Origin: Kistimonas asteriae | GTDB taxonomy: Bacteria > Pseudomonadota > Gammaproteobacteria > Pseudomonadales > Endozoicomonadaceae | Direction of reading: 5' to 3' | DNA: 64,000 nt | Assembly: GCF_018263925.1 (NCBI RefSeq) | Contig: NZ_JAEVHF010000012.1 | Span: 62,001 to 126,000 of the forward strand | Shown here: positions 63,822 to 64,000 of the stretch, piece after piece | Layout: each line of letters starts with the position of its first letter | Position numbering within the stretch: the first letter of the stretch is position 1 | The notes under the pieces: model-generated | Databases searched by the model: none | What the model saw: only the letters and a program-made list of their open reading frames with translations | Told to the model about the DNA's origin: nothing | Position numbers and translations under genes: made by a program

Positions 63822-64000
63822 TCAGTTGATCAAAGTGTTGATCTTGGTCTTGATGAGATCCATGGCAATACGGTTTTTGCCGCCCCGGGGAATGATCAGG
63901 TCGGCATGCTGGCGTGAGGGCTCAATAAACTGCTGGAACATCGGCCGGACCGTTTCCATGTATTGGCTGATGACGGATTCCATATCCCGTCCGCGGGTGA
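63822..64000 (-). CDS. udk: Uridine kinase, C-terminal part (cut by window edge)
   Basis: The minus strand from the right edge reads, in one open frame to TGA at 63824-63822, [35 protein letters not shown] and a C-terminal [15 protein letters not shown]. This matches the last ~59 residues of uridine kinase, which phosphorylates uridine and cytidine for pyrimidine salvage. The N-terminal P-loop part lies outside the window. Confidence 0.9.
   Translation of the reverse strand, partial: TRGRDMESVISQYMETVRPMFQQFIEPSRQHADLIIPRGGKNRIAMDLIKTKINTLIN

Overview
The window is gammaproteobacterial chromosome. The gene order accA-tilS-pyrG-kdsA-ftsB-truD-pcm-nlpD-rpoS-fdxA-mutS followed by pncC-recA-recX and alaS-lysC-csrA-tRNA is the Pseudomonas/Oceanospirillales arrangement. 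A Na+-pumping oxaloacetate decarboxylase (oadGAB), PflA and roughly 50% GC suggest a marine, perhaps host-associated, facultative Oceanospirillales/Endozoicomonadaceae-like bacterium. The family assignment is inference.

Layout: (1) 1-13.6 kb is housekeeping: fatty acid, tRNA, CTP and Kdo synthesis, FtsB, TruD, Pcm, a DUF368 lipid-carrier translocase, the NlpD-RpoS module, FdxA and MutS. eno, ispD, ispF and surE, usual in this block in relatives, are absent from it. (2) 13.6-41.3 kb is a large surface-polysaccharide locus inserted between mutS and pncC-recA. It begins with a beta-barrel porin, a short OPX export protein and a Wzc-like BY-kinase. After a ~700-bp leader carrying a JUMPStart/ops (RfaH) element come WecA, Ugd, a UDP-glucuronate 4-epimerase, and a strikingly AT-rich core (24.1-31.3 kb) with an acetyltransferase, Wzx, Wzy, GT4 glycosyltransferases and two TupA-like ATP-grasp enzymes. 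A third GT4 gene of normal composition, a YhcG-type PDDEXK nuclease, a 28-residue membrane peptide and a heptad-repeat coiled-coil protein follow. The locus closes with phosphomannomutase, GalU, VanZ, a second Wzy/WaaL-type protein, a retropepsin-like protein, a PHP tyrosine phosphatase and a VpsP-like protein. (3) 41.5-50.8 kb: pncC, recA (LexA box), recX, a DTW-domain tRNA modification enzyme, a beta-hydroxyacid dehydrogenase, alaS, lysC, csrA and three tRNAs (Ser-GCT, Arg-ACG, Ser-GCT). (4) 50.9-64 kb: hemG, a 39-residue membrane protein, an M23 peptidase, msrA, mnmC, dusC, oadGAB, an unknown gene, pflA, guaC, a GST-family protein and the 3' end of udk.

How the polysaccharide genes work together: WecA starts the repeat unit on undecaprenyl phosphate. 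Ugd and the epimerase supply UDP-GlcA and UDP-GalA, GalU supplies UDP-Glc and the mutase supplies Man-1-P. GT4 enzymes extend the unit, the acetyltransferase and the ATP-grasp enzymes probably decorate it, Wzx flips it and Wzy polymerises it. The Wzc-like kinase and the PHP phosphatase control chain length, and the short OPX with the beta-barrel exports the polymer. Poly-G tracts of 9 and 8 bases inside a glycosyltransferase gene and an ATP-grasp gene suggest that the structure may be phase variable.
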